Shown piece by piece: positions 18,176 to 25,799 of a stretch of DNA of 64,000 nt. Where the stretch lies: positions 1,232,501-1,296,500 of the forward strand of contig JARFXP010000001.1 in the NCBI GenBank assembly GCA_029194675.1. The letters run 5' to 3'. Positions within the stretch are counted from its first letter, which is position 1, and each line of letters begins with the position of its first letter. The notes beneath the pieces were generated by a model, which did no database searches, was not told the origin of the DNA, and worked only from the letters and a program-made list of their open reading frames with translations. The DNA comes from Nitrospira sp. GTDB lineage: Bacteria; Nitrospirota; Nitrospiria; Nitrospirales; Nitrospiraceae. Both the position numbers and the translations under genes were made by a program.

Positions 18176-19420
18176 TTATTTCGATTCGAGCAGTTGCCCA
18201 TTCTGACCCACTTGGAAGACCAACAGCTTGCGAGCGAGGACACCGTGGCGATCAAAGGACGTGGGGCCGAGAAAGGATGGGAGCGCATCGGCCTGCTCGA
18301 GATAGGCACGGAGTTGCTTGCCGGACGCAGCACCTCCGCGAATACCCGTAAGGATCACCTCGGCCGCCTCATAGGCTTGGGCAGCAAACGGAGTCGACTC
18401 GGTACCGAAGCGCTGCCGATAGGCCTCGACAAACTTTCGCGCGGAGGGAGCCTGGCTCTCTGCGAAAAAACTATCGACGAACAGGCCTCCCTGAATCGCT
18501 TTGTCGGGAAAGTGTGCCAGGTCCGAGCTGTGCCAAGCGCTGCTTCCGAGGAGCCGCACCTTCAGGTCGTGGAAGCGCAGTTGTGTGGCGATGAGGACGG
18601 CTTGCAGAAATGATCCCGGCAAATAGATCGCGTCAAGGGAGCGATGGGAGGATAGGGTGTGCTGCCCCTTCCCGTCCTGGCGACTGTCGGATGCTTTCCC
18701 GCGGTTCGTTTGACGATCCTGTTGAATGCGACGCCAGTAGGCGGATTTCAAGCGAGCGATCTGCTTCGCAAAGTCGGTTTCCTGCTCCTGATAGGATTCC
18801 ACGTCGATCACCTCGCCTCCTTGGCGCTTCGCTTCCTCAACAAAGAAATGAGCCAGTTGGCGACCGTAGCTATTGTCCGGGTGCATGACGGCGAATCGGC
18901 GGTAGCCGAGTCGACCCATCGCATAGGCCGCGAGCTGCTCGGCCTGAAGCCGATAGGTCAAAGCCGTGCTGAACACATAGGGACTGAGCTGCCGCACGTT
19001 AGGCAGGGTGGCAATGGGGGTGATGAGGGGCACCTTTTCATCATCGGCCACCTTGGCGACGGCTTCCACCTGCAGGGACAGGAGCGGGCCGATCACGGCC
19101 AGCGGGTGCGAGTCATGCAGCAGTGCGCTCAACTGCTTCTCGATTGGTGTAGCGCCGTGTGCCGTATCATGGAGGGCAAGCTGGACCACCACCTTCCCAG
19201 TCTCGCGGTTGTGCCGATCGATCGCAAGTTGAATCCCGCGCAGGACCTCTTGTCCATGCGGAGCCATCGGGCCGGACAGAGGAAGCAGCGCGCCGATCCT
19301 GAACAAAGGCACGGTAGGAGAGACAGATGGGCCTTGCTTCTGGCTCGATGGAGCCTGGCAGGACGTGATGAGAAGCAGGAGGGTTAGAAGACAGCAGAAG
19401 CGGCCGTCCATGCGAAACAT
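18176..19420 (-). CDS. Periplasmic-binding-protein type I lipoprotein (LivK/LpoA-like)
   Basis: About 414 residues. A lipoprotein signal (FCCLLTLLLLITSC) is followed by a type I periplasmic binding fold: FRIGALLPLSGPMAPHGQEVLRG, VIGPLLS, VPLITPIATLP, RRFAVMHPDNSYGRQLA and QAYEAAEVIL. This architecture is used by branched-chain amino-acid ABC receptors and by penicillin-binding-protein activators. No ABC permease or ATPase genes are adjacent, so a stand-alone envelope role is possible. I prefer the ATG at 19420; the frame extends 28 codons further upstream. An insertion-like polar stretch (about residues 245-275, QDRQTNRGKASDSRQDGKGQ) is unusual. Confidence 0.75.
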   Translation of the reverse strand: MFRMDGRFCCLLTLLLLITSCQAPSSQKQGPSVSPTVPLFRIGALLPLSGPMAPHGQEVLRGIQLAIDRHNRETGKVVVQLALHDTAHGATPIEKQLSALLHDSHPLAVIGPLLSLQVEAVAKVADDEKVPLITPIATLPNVRQLSPYVFSTALTYRLQAEQLAAYAMGRLGYRRFAVMHPDNSYGRQLAHFFVEEAKRQGGEVIDVESYQEQETDFAKQIARLKSAYWRRIQQDRQTNRGKASDSRQDGKGQHTLSSHRSLDAIYLPGSFLQAVLIATQLRFHDLKVRLLGSSAWHSSDLAHFPDKAIQGGLFVDSFFAESQAPSARKFVEAYRQRFGTESTPFAAQAYEAAEVILTGIRGGAASGKQLRAYLEQADALPSFLGPTSFDRHGVLARKLLVFQVGQNGQLLESK

Positions 19421-19575
19421 CTTGGGACGCACTGCTTCGTTAGCTTTGGTATCATTGCTATCTCTTGAACAAGGGCATGGTCGACTGAAACATGAGCGAA
19501 ACATCGAGTGCTATCCTAAATCTGAGAACAGCACCGCACATGCGGGAAGGAACCATAGAACAAGTCACGGCGACG

Positions 19576-20817
19576 TTACCGCCTTTGAAGCAACGCCGTC
19601 TGTCGGAAGCCGGGGGCGCTGGTGTTGAACAGAGGGGTGCCGGGCCAGCGCATAGCGAGTTCAAGGGCCGCAGCGACACGTTGACGTTGTTTGCCGATCC
19701 GGAGCACGTGATTCAATGACTCAATGGCCATCGGTTGACCGCAGAGATAACGCGTCCCGTTTGTGAAGCGACTCTTGTTTTGGCTCCACCACTTCTCAAT
19801 CAATTGAGGATCGGACCAGGGCAAATCTTCGTCGGCATCCATCGCTACATTCTCATCTTCCGGGTCTTCTGTTGGCCCAGCTTCAAAGCCTTCCGGCTTG
19901 TCTGTATCCAAGTCTTCATAAGCGAGATCGATTCCGGTGATGAAGGTGAAGGATTCTCCTGCCACCCGGGCCATATTCGGATTTGCCATCTGTTGAATGA
20001 GCCAGGGAATGTTGGCTGGATCACCCATCACTCCGGCTGCTTGCACGGCAAAGCGAAGCGTCGCCGGATCGCTGGCGAGCACCTTCAGCCAGGTCTGACC
20101 TAGCTCTGTAGACATCTGTCTTAGCGCCATTGCACAAGCCTGCTCGCGTTTGGGGGGCCCGCTTTTCACAAACTGACGCAACACAGGAATGGCCGCTGGC
20201 TCTCCAAGCAAGGCACCGGACCAGGCTGCCCAATATCGCACTGTTTCATCCTCGGCCTTGAAGTTTTCCTTCACAGCACCGAGCAAATCCTTGCGTCCCA
20301 ACTCACCAACGGCTTTCAACGCACGTGCGCACAAGACGAGATTTCGAGACGTAACGGCTTGCGTCAAGGCTTGCTTAGGATCAACGCGGTGGACGGCACA
20401 ACCAGCAATGCCGACCTGTCGATGAAGATGCACCTGCGACGTAAGGAACCGCTGAATGTGCGGGGAAGCCTGCTCGAAGGGAAGCCACCCAAGCGCGGAG
20501 ATCATACCAGTGACGAGTTCCGGTTTAGCCGTCACAGCATCAAGCACCGCCTGAATGCGCGCCTCAACTCCGGATTCGAACGCCATGACGGAGGCGGCAA
20601 ACACTTCACCAGCCTCTTCGTTCGCCAAAGCGGCCTTGCAGAACTCCCATCCAGCTTCCCCGGCCACCCGCAACCCGTCCAGATGTGCCTCAACGCGGTC
20701 ATCCAGCTTCGCCAGATCCTTCAACGGATAGTGCGGTTGACGGATCGCATTCGACCGGAGCAACCAGAGAAAGGCCGCTTCTTCGGCATGTTGGGAAACA
20801 ATCTCGGTGATAATCAT
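19576..20817 (-). CDS. TIGR02270-type HEAT-repeat protein
   Basis: 413 residues, rich in alanine and leucine helices in HEAT-like pairs: ALTQAVTSRNLVLCARALKA, DETVRYWAAWSGALLGEPAA, EQACAMALRQMS, LRFAVQAAGVMGDPANIPWL. An acidic linker (EDPEDENVAMDADEDLPW) precedes a C-terminal conserved tail ending MRWPGTPLFNTSAPGFRQ. I recognise this as the TIGR02270 family, which from memory is often near type VI secretion loci; the function is unknown. The locus here lies in the same island as a T6SS. Both ends of a second copy of this gene survive at 23875-23985 and 24850-24888. Confidence 0.75.
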   Translation of the reverse strand: MIITEIVSQHAEEAAFLWLLRSNAIRQPHYPLKDLAKLDDRVEAHLDGLRVAGEAGWEFCKAALANEEAGEVFAASVMAFESGVEARIQAVLDAVTAKPELVTGMISALGWLPFEQASPHIQRFLTSQVHLHRQVGIAGCAVHRVDPKQALTQAVTSRNLVLCARALKAVGELGRKDLLGAVKENFKAEDETVRYWAAWSGALLGEPAAIPVLRQFVKSGPPKREQACAMALRQMSTELGQTWLKVLASDPATLRFAVQAAGVMGDPANIPWLIQQMANPNMARVAGESFTFITGIDLAYEDLDTDKPEGFEAGPTEDPEDENVAMDADEDLPWSDPQLIEKWWSQNKSRFTNGTRYLCGQPMAIESLNHVLRIGKQRQRVAAALELAMRWPGTPLFNTSAPGFRQTALLQRR

Positions 20818-20905
20818 AGGTTCTCTCGACTTACGACTGTCGCATCCAGCCTGATCGCACTTACCATTTAAAAGATCATTGATCTCATTTGCAAAAGGGG
20901 CTCAC

Positions 20906-21136
20906 ATGGAGCGCATCGTCAACCTCCATATTGAAAAACTCCCCGAGGGCCTCTACCTTGCGACCTCGGACGCAATACAGGGTCTCATGGTGCAAGGCCG
21001 TACGATCCAAGAAACCATCGAGATCGCCCGTGATGTCGCCAAAAAGCTTCTGGAGGCAAAACAGGAACGCGAAGGAGAACTCCCACTCCCTCCCGCACGT
21101 GATGAATTCGATTATCCCCTCATTGTGAATGCCTAA
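20906..21136 (+). CDS. HicB-like antitoxin (DUF1902-like), partner lost
   Basis: 76 residues: MERIVNLHIEKLPEGLYLATSDAIQGLMVQGRTIQETIEIARDVAKKLLE, the partial-RNaseH fold of HicB-like antitoxins. AAAAGGGG lies just before the chosen ATG at 20906; an upstream in-frame ATG at 20879 has no such site. The gene is intact, but what follows is only the decayed start of a hicA, so this is an orphan antitoxin. Confidence 0.75.
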   Translation: MERIVNLHIEKLPEGLYLATSDAIQGLMVQGRTIQETIEIARDVAKKLLEAKQEREGELPLPPARDEFDYPLIVNA

Positions 21137-21200
21137 TAGGGCGACTTCCTGGGTTTAAGTATCGGGAAATCGTCTGACAACGCTTGCCTATGTGTTTCGC
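21134..21200 (+). pseudogene. HicA N-terminal remnant
   Basis: Directly after the hicB-like gene the plus strand reads ATA (in place of ATG), then GRLPGFKYREIV, a TGA, and QRLPMCFAQ. The PGFKYREIV segment is the usual HicA start for this antitoxin type. Loss of the start codon, a nonsense codon and loss of the rest of the gene show that the toxin is dead. Confidence 0.6.
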
Positions 21201-21224
21201 GCAAAGACTTGTTCCAATCTGTCT

Positions 21225-21653
21225 CTAGTGGCTCGGCTGAGTCCGCGGGGCGATCAGCTTGAGACGCGGAAAATAGGCACGAAACCGTCTGGCGTCCCGG
21301 GTGAGCAGTGGAAGGTCCGCCACCACTGCGTGCCCGCCGATGAAGAAATCCGGCAACGGCGCCACTTTCTTTCCACCTTGTCGCCGGTACCGCAGAAAGA
21401 CTTTTCCAGCCAGAAACAAGGCCTCCTTCGGAATCGCCAGCATGCGGAAGCCCGCCGCACCAAGCGCGGCTTCGAGTTCTTCAATGCGCTCGAATCCGAT
21501 CGACACCTCGGCGTAGATGATCGGGTTGATAAACAGCGGTCCTTCTTGTGCACACTGCTCGAGCACGCCTTGCGACCAGTCCGCCCAGGTTGGATCGTTC
21601 CCGAATACATCCAGGATGACATTCGCATCAACCAACACCCCTTCATCGGCCAC
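21225..21653 (-). CDS. VapC-type PIN-domain toxin
   Basis: 142 residues. The PIN active site is complete: D9 in VLVDANVILD, E49 in IIYAEVSIGF, D102 in PLPDFFIGGHA and D120 in LLTRDARRF. VapC proteins are Mg-dependent ribonucleases that cut tRNA or rRNA. It overlaps the AbrB-type antitoxin gene by 11 bases, so the two are co-translated. Nothing suggests inactivation. Confidence 0.9.
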   Translation of the reverse strand: MADEGVLVDANVILDVFGNDPTWADWSQGVLEQCAQEGPLFINPIIYAEVSIGFERIEELEAALGAAGFRMLAIPKEALFLAGKVFLRYRRQGGKKVAPLPDFFIGGHAVVADLPLLTRDARRFRAYFPRLKLIAPRTQPSH

Positions 21654-21870
21654 GGGTCAACGCCATAATTTCCTCGGTCGTCATTTTCACCGTCGCAGTT
21701 CCGCGAAGCGCGGCAACGCGTGAGGACCTGGAAGCCGATCCATTGCGCTTGATGAGCCGATAGCTGCCATCCTTCTGCTTCACAAACTCGACTTCTGAAT
21801 GAGGGTTGATCCCAAGCTCCTCGCGAACCTTCCTTGGAATCGTCACTTGTCCCTTGGTGGTGACTCGCAT
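21643..21870 (-). CDS. AbrB/MazE-type antitoxin of the VapBC pair
   Basis: 75 residues with a swapped-hairpin AbrB DNA-binding domain at the N-terminus (MRVTTKGQVTIPRKVREELGINPHSEVEFV) and a C-terminal tail that should wrap the toxin (TVKMTTEEIMALTRGR). It probably represses its own operon through the AbrB domain. A TTACTTTTAAGAAGTAA-like inverted repeat around 21890-21907 in the upstream region is a candidate operator. Confidence 0.88.
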   Translation of the reverse strand: MRVTTKGQVTIPRKVREELGINPHSEVEFVKQKDGSYRLIKRNGSASRSSRVAALRGTATVKMTTEEIMALTRGR

Positions 21871-21888
21871 GCGGATACCTCCTCGTGT

Positions 21889-21907
21889 ATTACTTTTAAG
21901 AAGTAAG
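21889..21907. promoter_or_regulatory. Candidate operator of the AbrB-type antitoxin
   Basis: TTACTTTTAAGAAGTAA is an inverted repeat (TTACTT / AAGTAA) about 20-35 bases upstream of the antitoxin start. Position and symmetry fit an autoregulatory site; there is no direct proof. Confidence 0.4.
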
Positions 21908-21957
21908 AGTAATACAAAGGATGCCCGTCGTTCAAGGCCACTTGCTTGACATGGCCT

Positions 21958-22400
21958 TCATGCTCCGAGAGGATGAACGCGAAGCGTTTCCCGTTTCGCA
22001 GCCGCAAGCGACTGTCGGTCAAATGCCAAGAACGTCACGGTTGAGGACACCCACTCACGCAAACTCAATGCTGAAGCCAAATGCAACGCATCGTATCCAC
22101 GTATCCACGCAACCCACGATGAGCCGCCAAGTCCCCTGCGTCCTTGACGATCCGGTCCGTGACTTCTATCGAGATATACCGCGTCCAATCCTCAACAAAA
22201 GCATCCACGATGCGACGATACGCCTGAGCCGATAGCCGAGCCTCCCGGCGAATGCGAGCAAATGTGGCTCGCGATTCGACATAAGCAAGCAGCGATGTCG
22301 CGACAGCTTCTGCCTCATCCATAGCCGCTGCGAGTTCTCGTGACATCGGTTCGTTCACATAGAGCTTGACCAACGCGCTCGTGTCCAAATAGAGCATCAT
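21958..22400 (-). pseudogene. PIN-domain toxin broken by an 8-bp tandem duplication
   Basis: The minus strand begins MMLYLDTSALVKLYVNEPMS with the first PIN aspartate, continues through SLLAYVESRATFAR and reaches HRGLRGY. There the bases GTGGATAC occur twice in a row (22093-22108), shifting the frame. Beyond it, in the new frame, the normal PIN continuation DALHLASALSLREWV, VTFLAFDRQSLAAAKRE follows to a stop at 21958. Removing one repeat unit restores an intact protein of about 145 residues. It overlaps the start of the upstream antitoxin remnant by four bases. Confidence 0.85.
22093..22108. repeat. 8-bp tandem duplication inactivating the PIN toxin
   Basis: GTATCCAC GTATCCAC on the plus strand. 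The second unit adds eight bases (frame +2) to the toxin reading frame. It looks like a replication-slippage event and could revert. Confidence 0.85.
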
Positions 22401-22666
22401 CGGCGATCTTCAATCACCATCTCAGATAACGTCCGCTCGCGGATCACGGGCCGCCTGATTGCCCCACGCGGTTTTCCTCCACCCCAACGCACAGCTCCCT
22501 CACGCAGCAAAGGCTCTAATGCCCGCTTGAGGTTCGAGGTCCTGGCTGGAACAATACGTGCCACGAATCGCCCACGCTCTGTCACCATGATCTCCTCGCC
22601 GGCTTAGACAAGCTTTAAGTAACGGCTCAGCTGATTTTTCAACTCCCGCACACCGACTTGCGGCAT
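22397..22666 (-). pseudogene. Phd/VapB antitoxin with a nonsense codon
   Basis: From the ATG at 22666 the minus strand reads MPQVGVRELKNQLSRYLKLV, then TAA (22604-22606) where the family has glutamine, then AGEEIMVTERGRFVARIVPA and the C-terminal toxin-binding part to 22397. A CAA to TAA change explains the lesion. An internal ATG at 22588 could still make a truncated 63-residue C-terminal piece. The following PIN toxin is also broken, so the pair is dead on both sides. Confidence 0.8.
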
Positions 22667-22888
22667 AGCACCCTCTCGACTCAAATGATGCCACATTTTC
22701 GACGCCCACAACCTTCGACCCGACATTGATTCTTCAGGACAAGGATAGACCATTGATGCACGCTTCGATCATGATCGAGAGGCACCCACAGTGAAGAAAC
22801 CACAGAAAAGCCGCTTCCCCAGCGCCCCCAGCGATCGCAGTCTGCGATCGAGTCTAAACCGTGCCTACAACGATCTTATGAAACCCGG

Positions 22889-23761
22889 TCAGTCTGACTT
22901 GCCATCCTTTACGAACAAGATTTTTCCCCCTTCTACCTTCCATAGGCCTGCGCGCGCGCTGACGTAAATTGGCTTTTGCCAAACCAGGTTGAGATAGACA
23001 TGTATCTCAGTAGGCATTTCTGCGATGAGTTCAGTGACCACAATTCCCGCTGTATCGCGTGTTGCTTTGAGTTGCAAGCAACTTTTGGATAGTTTTGACG
23101 CCTGCAGCACCTTCAGCTCGTCTTCCGAGACATCGACCCGTACGTGCCCTCCAACTATGATGTCCTCCGGCTCCGTGGTCGCGGCAAGCAGATAGATCGC
23201 CCATCCTTTGAAACCTGCAACATTGCCGGGAACCATCACGGGATTGTATCGATCCGAGCATCTTTCGGTCAGCGCTTCAATGGCAAGCTGACGGGCACGA
23301 ACCATGTTCTGTTGGAAGGGCGGAAGGGGTATAGGCGGGTCGTGCCTGGCTGCTTCACTCTTCCATGTCGGACCGGTCATTGAGTCCCACGTGAAACATA
23401 CGTCGTATAGGCTCACATATTCGTCTGAAGTTTTTCCGAAGAACCGGACAACGGCGCATCGATTATCGGGTACGACAATCCACCCTTGCCGCCGTGTGTC
23501 AGTGCGCATGGTTGGATCTCTCGAAACAACATCAGCACCCTTCGCTGCTATGACATCCTCCATAAAAATCCGGCGCCCAATCTCCTCAGCCAAGCGTACT
23601 TTTTCAATCCATTCCTGCGGGAGCATCCTTGTTGATTCAGTAGCCGGAGAGTCCGCTGGAAGGGAAGCCAAACGGTCCTTCGTCCCGTGACACCCTACTA
23701 AGAAGAGCGCGACACAGAACAGAAGCATAACTGAGGGCATCGATCGTGATCTTGCTTTCAT
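22889..23761 (-). CDS. Predicted lipoprotein, unknown function
   Basis: 290 residues. Lipoprotein signal MPSVMLLFCVALFLVGC, then a soluble domain with no family I recognise: EWIEKVRLAEEIGRRIFMED, GWIVVPDNRCAVVRFFGK, a segment GWAIYLLAATT, and a C-terminal VYLNLVWQKPIYVSARAGLW. It may be periplasmic or on the outer membrane. It lies in the variable stretch between the TIGR02270 gene and the T6SS effector, so an immunity-type role is conceivable but there is no direct evidence. Confidence 0.65.
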   Translation of the reverse strand: MKARSRSMPSVMLLFCVALFLVGCHGTKDRLASLPADSPATESTRMLPQEWIEKVRLAEEIGRRIFMEDVIAAKGADVVSRDPTMRTDTRRQGWIVVPDNRCAVVRFFGKTSDEYVSLYDVCFTWDSMTGPTWKSEAARHDPPIPLPPFQQNMVRARQLAIEALTERCSDRYNPVMVPGNVAGFKGWAIYLLAATTEPEDIIVGGHVRVDVSEDELKVLQASKLSKSCLQLKATRDTAGIVVTELIAEMPTEIHVYLNLVWQKPIYVSARAGLWKVEGGKILFVKDGKSD

Positions 23762-23874
23762 ACCCTAGAGTTACGCAGAGTCACAGCAGCTTTTGCGGTC
23801 TGCGTGCTTCTGACAATCGGCACTTTTTCTTCGCTCGACATAGCGTGACCGCCGCACCCACCACCATATTCAAA

Positions 23875-23985
23875 CTATGCGAAAAGTCGCATTTGCCGAA
23901 AGCCGGGCGAGTGGGTGTTGAAGAGCGGCGTGCCTGGCTGGCGCATTGCCAACTCCACTGCACTAATCGGCTGGAAAGATCTTAG
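23875..23985 (-). pseudogene. 3' end of a second TIGR02270-type gene
   Basis: The minus strand encodes PISAVELAMRQPGTPLFNTH, then SPGFRQMRLFA and a stop. The intact TIGR02270 protein at 19576-20817 ends LELAMRWPGTPLFNTSAPGF and RQTALLQRR. The match starts abruptly at about 23985. With the matching 5' end at 24850-24888 it shows that a second copy once covered this region. Confidence 0.75.
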
Positions 23986-24160
23986 CCCCACTCGCCTCTC
24001 CTTCGTGATAAGTCAAATAGTCATGCCAGACCTCGATTCTGCCCACCCATACCTCGCCCCTTTGGCCATCGAAACCGGCAGTGAGTGAATTACCACTGAC
24101 CGCGACTACAGCCGCTTCCCAAGTTTGCGATGTTGCCATCCCCTTCATTGACCGCCCCAC
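23963..24160 (-). CDS. Short orphan reading frame with a WHDYLTY segment
   Basis: 65 codons: MGRSMKGMATSQTWEAAVVA, then GFDGQRGEVWVGRIEVWHDYLTYHEGE. The frame looks protein-like, but I know no family and it has no clear ribosome site. The bases encoding WHDYLTY recur at about 25757-25786, also downstream of a candidate immunity gene. It may be the tail of a lost gene rather than a gene. Confidence 0.3.
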   Translation of the reverse strand: MGRSMKGMATSQTWEAAVVAVSGNSLTAGFDGQRGEVWVGRIEVWHDYLTYHEGEASGAKIFPAD

Positions 24161-24188
24161 AAATGATTCCCGACTCCCTTTTTTTATT
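24161..24188 (+). repeat. Copy A of an AATGATTCCCGACCCC-type motif
   Basis: AAATGATTCCCGACTCCCTT followed by TTTTTATT. Same orientation as copies B and C. From memory, the reverse complement (GGGGTCGGGAGTCATT) accompanies RAYT transposases in other bacteria. It lies just beyond the 3' end of the lipoprotein gene at 24224-24721. Confidence 0.65.
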
Positions 24189-24223
24189 CTAACTTTCGAG
24201 CATATTCATCATTGCGGAGTCTT

Positions 24224-24721
24224 TTAATTAACTGAGCCTCGCAGCTCATTGCTAATCACGTTGTCAGATTGTGCGTCAGGGAATCGCGAGAATCGTGACG
24301 CTTCGATTGTGACGGTTCCGGTAATCCCGCCTTCTTGGGTCTCCTCTGCGGTGGTTCGTGTCACGGTATAGACGTAATTTCCTGGCGCGGAAAAGCACAG
24401 ACTGGCATATTCATTTTCCTTCACCCGCGCGACCATGACGAACCCCAGTGCCACAGGCCCGAATCCTTTCGCGCAAAAGATATTCCCCGTGTTAAGCGAT
24501 CCCACAAACCAGATGTATACCGGGTCGCCGCTCATATTCACCCACCTCACCTCGTCGAATCGGCCGGCAGTGATCTTCTGTGGAGTAAGATACTTACCTA
24601 TTCCAACCGGAACGACCTGTCCTGTGAAAGATGATTCGGGAAAGACAGGGCGACTCGCACACCCCACTGTCACAAGGGCGATAAGATACAGAAAGACGAG
24701 ACAGAATCGCTTTGGATTCAT
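24224..24721 (-). CDS. Predicted lipoprotein, cupredoxin-like
   Basis: 165 residues from MNPKRFCLVFLYLIALVTVGC (lipobox VTVGC). The mature part has a beta-sandwich flavour: YLTPQKITAGRFDEVRWVNMSGDPVYIWFV and YASLCFSAPGNYVYTVTR, GGITGTVTIEA. This resembles cupredoxin-like secreted domains without obvious copper ligands; that is a guess. The gene is bracketed by copies A and B of the CCCGACCCC motif and sits where the middle of a TIGR02270 paralogue should be, so it may have arrived as a cassette. Confidence 0.6.
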   Translation of the reverse strand: MNPKRFCLVFLYLIALVTVGCASRPVFPESSFTGQVVPVGIGKYLTPQKITAGRFDEVRWVNMSGDPVYIWFVGSLNTGNIFCAKGFGPVALGFVMVARVKENEYASLCFSAPGNYVYTVTRTTAEETQEGGITGTVTIEASRFSRFPDAQSDNVISNELRGSVN

Positions 24722-24817
24722 GGCCCCACTCCTTTCTGCCCATCTCGAACGATCGCTCACACGTAAAGAATGGGCCGTTCACTGATCGATGAGGATGGCG
24801 CGAATACAGACATCCAG

Positions 24818-24845
24818 CAATGATTCCCGACCCCCTTGTTTGTTC
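24818..24845 (+). repeat. Copy B of the AATGATTCCCGACCCC-type motif
   Basis: CAATGATTCCCGACCCCCTT followed by GTTTGTTC. Its right end is within ten bases of the surviving 5' end of the TIGR02270 paralogue. Confidence 0.65.
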
Positions 24846-24849
24846 CGCG

Positions 24850-24888
24850 GCGATAATCATAGGTTCACTCACTTACGACTGTGTGAAT
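24850..24888 (-). pseudogene. 5' end of the second TIGR02270-type gene
   Basis: The bases GATAATCATAGGTT and the following ACTTACGACTGT match the start codon region and upstream DNA of the intact TIGR02270 gene (20810-20845). Only the first three codons (MII) are conserved; the rest is lost at motif copy B. Confidence 0.6.
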
Positions 24889-24929
24889 AACATTGATCTT
24901 GGCCAACTGGCGGCGCTAACATATCTGCG

Positions 24930-25154
24930 ATGAGTTTACTTGCTCGTATCACGATCAATCCCGCGCAGTGTGGAGGTCGTCCCTGTATTCGCGGCATGCG
25001 GATCCGAGTGAAAGACGTCCTCGACCTGCTTGCTGCGGGCGTGGCACCGGAGACCATCCTGCATGACTATCCCTATCTTGAGAAAGAAGATATTCAGGCA
25101 ACCCTAGAGTTTGCCGCCGCCCAGTCAGATCACGTCATGCTTCGTGCCGGATGA
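24930..25154 (+). CDS. DUF433 antitoxin-like protein
   Basis: 74 residues: RITINPAQCGGRPCIRGMRIRVKDVLDLLAAGVAPETILHDYPYLEKEDIQATLEFA, a clear DUF433 helix-turn-helix domain. It overlaps the next gene by four bases (ATGA). DUF433 plus a DUF5615 PIN-like protein is a recurrent two-gene toxin-antitoxin arrangement; this protein would be the antitoxin and autoregulator. Confidence 0.88.
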   Translation: MSLLARITINPAQCGGRPCIRGMRIRVKDVLDLLAAGVAPETILHDYPYLEKEDIQATLEFAAAQSDHVMLRAG

Positions 25155-25483
25155 ACTTCCTGATTGATGCTCAACTCCCTCCAGCATTGTCTCAGCTCAT
25201 CATATCTCTCGGTCATGGAGCCGTTCACGTCGAAGAAGCAGGAATACTCTTCGCAACGGATCAGGCGATCTGGGATTATGCTGTCGCCAATACCCAGACC
25301 ATCATCACAAAGGATGAGGACTTTAAGAACATCCTCTTGCTTGCCTCCACGCCGACAACGCCCGTGGTCTGGGTCCGAATCGGAAACTGCTCCAACGCAG
25401 CGCTCATCGAATGGTTTCAACCTCTATTTCCTCACGTACTCACACACCTTCAGAAAGGCGAAATGCTCATAGAGCTTTATTAG
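25151..25483 (+). CDS. DUF5615 PIN-like toxin
   Basis: 110 residues. FLIDAQLPPALSQLIISLGH carries the first acidic residue, followed by AGILFATDQAIWDYAVANTQTIITKDEDF with further PIN-like acids, and WVRIGNCSNAALIEW. This is the Mut7-C/PIN-like fold of DUF5615. Its start overlaps the DUF433 stop. The module appears intact, between motif copies B and C. Confidence 0.88.
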   Translation: MNFLIDAQLPPALSQLIISLGHGAVHVEEAGILFATDQAIWDYAVANTQTIITKDEDFKNILLLASTPTTPVVWVRIGNCSNAALIEWFQPLFPHVLTHLQKGEMLIELY

Positions 25484-25617
25484 CCCCTCATCCCGCTTTC
25501 GGCTGCTACGCGTAGATTCGTCACCCTAAAAAGGATCCCAATAACTGTGGACGCCACCGGTCCAATGCGTACGACTCGCTGTGCAGCGGATCCTCGATTT
25601 GCATGCTGTTTCACAGA

Positions 25618-25645
25618 AGAATGACTCCCGACCCCTTTATTTCAT
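25618..25645 (+). repeat. Copy C of the AATGATTCCCGACCCC-type motif
   Basis: GAATGACTCCCGACCCCTTT followed by ATTTCATT. It abuts the truncated hicA 3' end that starts at 25649. Confidence 0.65.
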
Positions 25646-25648
25646 TCA

Positions 25649-25746
25649 CGTCGTTACACCACCGTTCCGAATCATCCCGGCGACATGCCCGAAGGAACCC
25701 TTCGTGCCATCCTCAAACGAGCCGGAGTCTCACCGGACGAATTTCC
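25649..25746 (+). pseudogene. HicA C-terminal remnant
   Basis: The plus strand encodes RRYTTVPNHPGDMPEGTLRAILKRAGVSPDEF, the usual last third of a HicA toxin. The N-terminal part with the catalytic histidine is missing, replaced precisely by motif copy C. After DEF the frame reads on into unrelated sequence. Confidence 0.7.
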
Positions 25747-25799
25747 AGACACCTCTCGTTGTAATAAGTCAAATAGTCATGCCAGCCCCCAGCCACGCT

